A stretch of 49,508 nucleotides of DNA, from contig JAJTGR010000043.1 of NCBI GenBank assembly GCA_021299375.1, positions 1 to 49,508 on the forward strand, written 5' to 3'. The position numbers and the translations under genes are program-made. The stretch comes from Gemmatimonadota bacterium (lineage in GTDB: Bacteria; Gemmatimonadota; Gemmatimonadetes; Gemmatimonadales; Gemmatimonadaceae). Under the pieces are notes generated by a model. That model was given only the letters and a program-made list of their open reading frames with translations, was not told the DNA's origin and made no database searches. Positions 49,089 through 49,508 of this stretch are shown here, in pieces (position 1 is the stretch's first letter; each line of letters begins with the position of its first letter).

Positions 49089-49508
49089 TCATCGGACCGC
49101 CGGCCACCCGACGACCCATCCGGATTGGTGACTGCTGAAGACGCGACGTTCCGACGGATGCCACGCCAGACAAAGCAGAGGAGCGGGGATGAATCCGGCG
49201 GCCATCGCCTGCTTCGACGAACTCACCAGATCCCACACCAGAAGTTGACCATCTTCGCCGCCGGTCGCCACCCACAGCCCCTGGTGAAAGAACGCCACAT
49301 CGGTGAGCGGCAGCACGTGCCCCGCCAGCGACACGGGATGCGTACCGGCTGGCCCCTTGCCGGCGAAGTTCCACACCGTGCCGTAGCCTCCGCCGGTGGT
49401 AACGAGCTTCTTGCCATCGCTGCTCCAGGAAATCTTGCGCACCTTCTGCGAGTAGCCGCTCATCTCGAGGTCGCCCTTGGTCGCCACCTCGAAGATGTGC
49501 ACGGCCGA
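49089..49508 (-). CDS. WD40-repeat protein, 5' end beyond window
   Basis: Only the C-terminal 139 codons are in the window. At least two WD-type repeats are visible: VRKISWSSDGKKLVTTGGGY and PLTDVAFFHQGLWVATGGED then GQLLVWDLV, and a last CLAWHPSERRVFSSHQSGWV. The gene continues past 49508. WD40 genes are known to accompany COG0523 and zinc-uptake genes in several bacteria, and its operon place here fits. Likely a scaffold; no enzymatic motif. Confidence 0.82.
   Translation of the reverse strand, partial: SAVHIFEVATKGDLEMSGYSQKVRKISWSSDGKKLVTTGGGYGTVWNFAGKGPAGTHPVSLAGHVLPLTDVAFFHQGLWVATGGEDGQLLVWDLVSSSKQAMAAGFIPAPLLCLAWHPSERRVFSSHQSGWVVGWPAVR

Noticed and set aside
1-49508. tRNA or rRNA genes
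   Set aside because: I saw no cloverleaf-like or rRNA-like sequence in any intergenic space; most gaps are too short.

Overview
The window is high-GC bacterial DNA packed with genes on both strands. Gene content and style fit a Gemmatimonadota-like, diderm, FCB-group organism: a TonB-dependent receptor next to DUF4876- and DUF6850-like genes, many short secreted or lipoprotein genes, GTG starts and GTGA gene overlaps. This is inferred from gene content; there is no rRNA marker.

Layout. (1) 1-5.0 kb is a zone of decay. It holds a gamma-glutamyltransferase pseudogene, a serine-less hydrolase homologue, a C-terminal queG remnant, a broken AlbA_2/Schlafen-type regulator and a broken MobA/MobL relaxase. 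The relaxase remnant points to an old mobilizable insertion. (2) 5.1-24.3 kb is mostly housekeeping: intact queG, a MazG-like pyrophosphohydrolase, an AP-superfamily phosphodiesterase, a LOG-family protein, greA with a hairpin leader, a MECR-like reductase, glpD, the beta-oxidation pair fadI/fadJ, DinB, UPF0173, an M14 lipoprotein peptidase, proline dehydrogenase, rsgA, an SDR protein and two secreted proteins of unknown function. (3) 24.3-32.4 kb holds pdxH, a DsbA-family gene, a 71-bp minisatellite, and one long minus-strand run: Fur family - SCO - PCu(A)C - small anchored protein - bioF-bioA-bioD-bioB. (4) 32.4-33.8 kb holds a PAP2 phosphatase and a VapBC pair. (5) 34.0-49.5 kb is the most interesting part, an apparent zinc-homeostasis island.

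The island contains a TonB receptor with DUF4876, DUF6850 and lipoprotein partners; a cysteine-free ribosomal protein L33 translationally coupled to a COG0523 (CobW-type) GTPase; an SmtB-type repressor with the complete alpha-5 zinc site; a tiny His-rich protein; a MerC-like membrane protein; two DUF3299 proteins; a DUF2796 (ZrgA-like) protein; a WD40 protein cut by the window end; and a membrane protein that fuses a ZIP-like N-terminus to an SO_0444-type Cu/Zn permease through nine Ala-His-Asp-His repeats. Three promoters share a TGATAAT-type 16-bp element, and a weaker relative lies at a fourth site, as expected for a Zur-like repressor. The Fur-family gene at 32 kb is a candidate for that regulator.

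Two window-wide patterns stand out. Many operon-first genes have a TAnnnT hexamer ending exactly seven bases before the start codon and no Shine-Dalgarno sequence, which suggests leaderless mRNAs. Operon-internal genes often start with a GTG that overlaps the preceding TGA.
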